From a virus, in IMG/VR virus record IMGVR_UViG_3300029787_000104, positions 1-42,652 of that record: a DNA stretch of 42,652 bases; one strand, 5' to 3'. This document shows, piece by piece, positions 40,782 through 42,652 of this stretch. The translations under genes were made by a program, and so were the position numbers. Position 1 is the first letter of the stretch, and each line of letters starts with the position of its first letter. A model generated the notes under the pieces. The model did not search any database and had not been told where the DNA came from. It saw nothing but the letters and a program-made list of their open reading frames with translations.

Positions 40782-42250
40782 TAATAATACCTTCTCGGTC
40801 TAGGGTCTTTTTTATCTTCGATATAATCTTCAGGATGTTTGATTAATCCGCCCTGCCTGAAGCGCATTACTGCTTGGGTCATTGTATCAACCAAGTCATC
40901 GTGATCTCCGTGAGGAAAGGCTGCACATTCTTCTATAACCTCTTCCGCGAATTTCTGATCTGGCGCCCATATCATTCCAGACTCAAATAACGGAGCCACT
41001 GCGTTTATCCTTGAATGCTTATCATGTCCTTTGCTCGGTGTAAAGGAAACAACTGGGATATCCATCTGTCTAAGTTCATACATTAAAGGTAATCCAGAAG
41101 CTTTTGCTTCTACTATTACCGTCTCTGGTTGCCAGTATTTGTATTGTTGTAGAGCTCTACGTCTTAACTCAGGAAACTCATACCTACCTTTTACAGAATC
41201 TAGTAGTAATAAATTAGCTCCACTATCCTCATCTGGATAGAATATACCCCACGTGGTAATGGCACTAAAGTCAGCAGTTTCTTTTTTTAAGAATGCTGTA
41301 TCGTAAGATTGTATGACATGTTGTAATGGCGGTATGTATTCTTTGTCATAAATCCTCCACCATTCTCTCTTAATAATAGCTCCTTCATCAGAAGTTGGTT
41401 GTTGCATCCATTGTGCATTCCATTTCTTAACAGGTAATGTCGCTTTAACTTTTTCTAGTTCCTCTTGATCCCAATACTCTGGCCACACTGGTCCGTGGTC
41501 CATGAGCGCCGGAAATTCAACCACTTCCCATTGATCTCCTTTTACTTCTTTTTGAGCTTTTAATAATTGAGCTGTTAAATCTTTGGTAGACCATCTTGTC
41601 ATTACAAGCACGATTGAAGCTCCTGGCTGCAAACGTTGACGTGGACCTGATGTATACCACTCGTAAGCGTTTTCTAATGCTTGATCTGACATTGCGTCCT
41701 GTTCCGAGTGTGGGTCATCTATAATCAATAAGTCCGCACCACGGCCCGTGATTGCTCCACCAACACCAGCTGCAAAATACTCACCACCTTGAGCTGTCTC
41801 CCAACGACCAGCTGCTTTAGAGTCTTCTTGTAAACTAGTTTCAAAAATTTTCTTGTACTCTGGAGAATCAATTAAGTTTTTTGCTTTACGTCCAAACCTT
41901 ATGGCTAGTTCTCCTGTGTGCGTGGCTTGAATGATCTTGAGTTTTGGTCTACGGCCCACCATCCATGCAGGCAAAAGATAAGATGCAAACTCTGATTTAG
42001 TGTGTCTTGGTGGCATATTAATAATTAAACGTTTTATTTCACCAGTTGATAGTTTATTAAATTTTTCTGCAATATGTCTATGATGAGATCCTTCTACAAA
42101 ATCAGGCCACACACATTTGACAAAGGATAAAAAGTCATTCTTGGCCTTGTTCTGTATTTTTTTCTCTGCATGCAGTAGCTGTAAACTTTTAAATTTTTTT
42201 CTAATGTCTGCTGGTAATTTATTTATATTAACTTTTGATAGATCAATCAT
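40781..42250 (-). CDS. terL: Terminase large subunit
   Basis: A 489-aa packaging motor. Walker A-like NMPPRHTKSE (residues 78-87). Walker B LLIIDDP (D178, D179), followed by a coupling-type VLVMTRWSTKDL. The RNase H-like nuclease half has SYDTAFLKKETADFSAITTW with its Asp residues and a final DHDDLVDTMTQAVM. It cuts and pumps DNA through the portal. No ribosome binding site is obvious before the ATG at 42250, and the 285-nt region upstream is non-coding and G+C-rich, as a packaging site would be. Confidence 0.95.
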   Translation of the reverse strand: MIDLSKVNINKLPADIRKKFKSLQLLHAEKKIQNKAKNDFLSFVKCVWPDFVEGSHHRHIAEKFNKLSTGEIKRLIINMPPRHTKSEFASYLLPAWMVGRRPKLKIIQATHTGELAIRFGRKAKNLIDSPEYKKIFETSLQEDSKAAGRWETAQGGEYFAAGVGGAITGRGADLLIIDDPHSEQDAMSDQALENAYEWYTSGPRQRLQPGASIVLVMTRWSTKDLTAQLLKAQKEVKGDQWEVVEFPALMDHGPVWPEYWDQEELEKVKATLPVKKWNAQWMQQPTSDEGAIIKREWWRIYDKEYIPPLQHVIQSYDTAFLKKETADFSAITTWGIFYPDEDSGANLLLLDSVKGRYEFPELRRRALQQYKYWQPETVIVEAKASGLPLMYELRQMDIPVVSFTPSKGHDKHSRINAVAPLFESGMIWAPDQKFAEEVIEECAAFPHGDHDDLVDTMTQAVMRFRQGGLIKHPEDYIEDKKDPRPRRYY

Positions 42251-42398
42251 GTGTTATCTAGGACTGCTTATTTAGCATTTGAAAAATTTTTTTAAAAAAT
42301 TTCTTTCCACTTCCTTAAGCATCAAAACGTTTTTAACAGCTAAAACACTCTGAATCAAGCCACTTTACAAAAAGCAGTGGGACCCCTTTTTAAAAAAA

Positions 42399-42412
42399 GG
42401 TGGGTGGGTGGG
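42399..42412 (+). repeat. G-run motif with one-base loops (G-quadruplex candidate)
   Basis: GGTGGGTGGGTGGG: one GG and three GGG runs separated by single T. It follows an A7 run and ends in GGGCCC. Single-base loops are the most stable kind for a parallel quadruplex, though the first run has only two Gs. Confidence 0.5.
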
Positions 42413-42459
42413 CCCGTGAGCAACAAGCGGCAGGACGGGTTTGGGTCCTACTTATGTGC

Positions 42460-42491
42460 CGTGGTGCGGGGTAATTGATTCGTGGTGCGGG
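42460..42491. repeat. Two 11-bp direct repeats spaced by 21 bp
   Basis: CGTGGTGCGGG occurs at 42460-42470 and 42481-42491. The start-to-start distance is 21 bp, two helical turns, so both copies face the same side of the DNA. This is a typical layout for a protein-binding site such as a small-terminase or initiator site. Confidence 0.5.
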
Positions 42492-42502
42492 TTGCCTGGT
42501 AC

Positions 42503-42523
42503 GTGCGCCCCGAAGGGGCGCAC
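42503..42523. terminator. Strong G+C-rich stem-loop after the partial gene
   Basis: GTGCGCCCC, loop GAA, GGGGCGCAC: a perfect 9-bp stem. On the minus strand it follows the stop of the cut-off gene by 12 nt, as a terminator would, but no T-run follows on either strand. It could also be part of the packaging/control region. Confidence 0.45.
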
Positions 42524-42532
42524 AACCTATAG

Positions 42533-42547
42533 TTGTTAGTCTAACAA
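42533..42547. repeat. 15-bp inverted repeat over the stop of the partial gene
   Basis: TTGTTAG, one central T, CTAACAA: a perfect 7-bp inverted repeat with a single central base, overlapping the stop codon (42536-42538). It has the symmetry of an operator, though its place at a gene end is unusual. Could be chance. Confidence 0.3.
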
Positions 42548-42652
42548 AGTCATATAAGCTTTAGGATTTAACCTACTAAACTTGCTTAATGCCTTCTGCA
42601 TCTCGTCATATAACTCAGCCAACTCTAGGTTTTTTATTCTGTGATATAACTT
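42536..42652 (-). CDS. C-terminal end of a cut-off gene
   Basis: The open frame enters from the right edge and ends at TAA 42536-42538. The last 38 residues read KLYHRIKNLELAELYDEMQK, ALSKFSRLNPKAYMTLLD. It is helical and charged. Its place upstream of terL makes a small terminase subunit one option, but the tail is too short to judge. Codon choice is like the neighbours. Confidence 0.5.
   Translation of the reverse strand, partial: KLYHRIKNLELAELYDEMQKALSKFSRLNPKAYMTLLD

Larger units (their letters stand above)
42251..42535. other. Non-coding, G+C-rich region upstream of terL (possible packaging or control site)
   Basis: The region has no convincing gene. Near terL it is A/T-rich (runs of A and T at 42283-42300). 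From about 42375 it becomes visibly richer in G+C than anything else here, with a G-run motif, an 11-bp direct repeat and a strong stem-loop, listed separately. A pac/cos-type packaging site, a replication origin or a late promoter region are the main options. Neither can be proven from sequence alone. Confidence 0.45.

Noticed and set aside
42275-42325. 16-codon frame MLKEVERNFLKKFFKC upstream of terL
   Set aside because: Amphipathic and tempting, but it has no RBS, is not coupled to terL (over 20 nt gap) and lies in A/T runs where Lys/Phe codons arise by chance.
1-42652. Window as a complete circular genome (end joined to start)
   Set aside because: Joining 42652 to 1 would run the polymerase into a stop after a few codons in a different frame from the partial gene at the right end, so both edges are cuts in a longer sequence.

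Overview
The window is one strongly AT-rich, tightly packed stretch of a tailed double-stranded DNA phage, probably an uncultured marine phage of the SAR11/alphaproteobacterial phage type. The reasons are the low G+C, the gene content (P22-like head-tail and tail-nozzle proteins, HK97-fold capsid, GroES-like co-chaperonin, 2OG-Fe(II) oxygenase, glycine-rich tail-tip protein, PolA-type polymerase, AEP-type primase) and many proteins of the kind I remember from marine viral metagenomes. The host assignment is inference. I see no integrase, repressor, tRNA, rRNA, CRISPR or insertion sequence.

Layout. Almost every gene is on the minus strand and reads right to left. At the right end a cut-off gene (42536-42652) is followed by a G+C-rich non-coding stretch (42251-42535), then the large terminase, two large multidomain proteins (635 and 720 aa), the portal, and a run of small basic proteins (31596-34184). 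After these come a GroES-like gene, the scaffold, the major capsid protein and its terminator at 27847-27875. A separately promoted virion protein gene (26454-27266) follows, then head-tail adaptors and virion/tail-fibre genes (19591-26394), a 2OG-Fe(II) oxygenase, the tail nozzle, probable internal/ejected virion proteins (7674-15695), and a holin/M15 endopeptidase pair (7010-7674).

The left 7 kb is the replication module. An SNF2-type helicase (5549-6979) is the only plus-strand gene. It shares a 40-bp divergent promoter region with a leftward operon: three small or medium proteins, an AEP-type primase, a 20-codon hydrophobic mini-ORF, a UvrD-like helicase, a DUF3310 protein and the exonuclease end of a DNA polymerase cut by the window edge.

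Genes are joined by TAATG or ATGA overlaps, and most others have AGGAG-type ribosome binding sites. Three genes without such a site instead have a -10-like box exactly 8 nt before the start codon, which suggests leaderless transcripts.

The most unusual signal is a recurring Gly-Gly-(Arg/Thr/Ile/Leu) motif, often GGRIGY/F, scattered through at least seven otherwise unrelated proteins. In one protein it lies directly before a Tat-like RRAFLK segment. Together with the basic-protein cassette this is the best candidate for an undescribed virion-maturation or DNA-delivery system.
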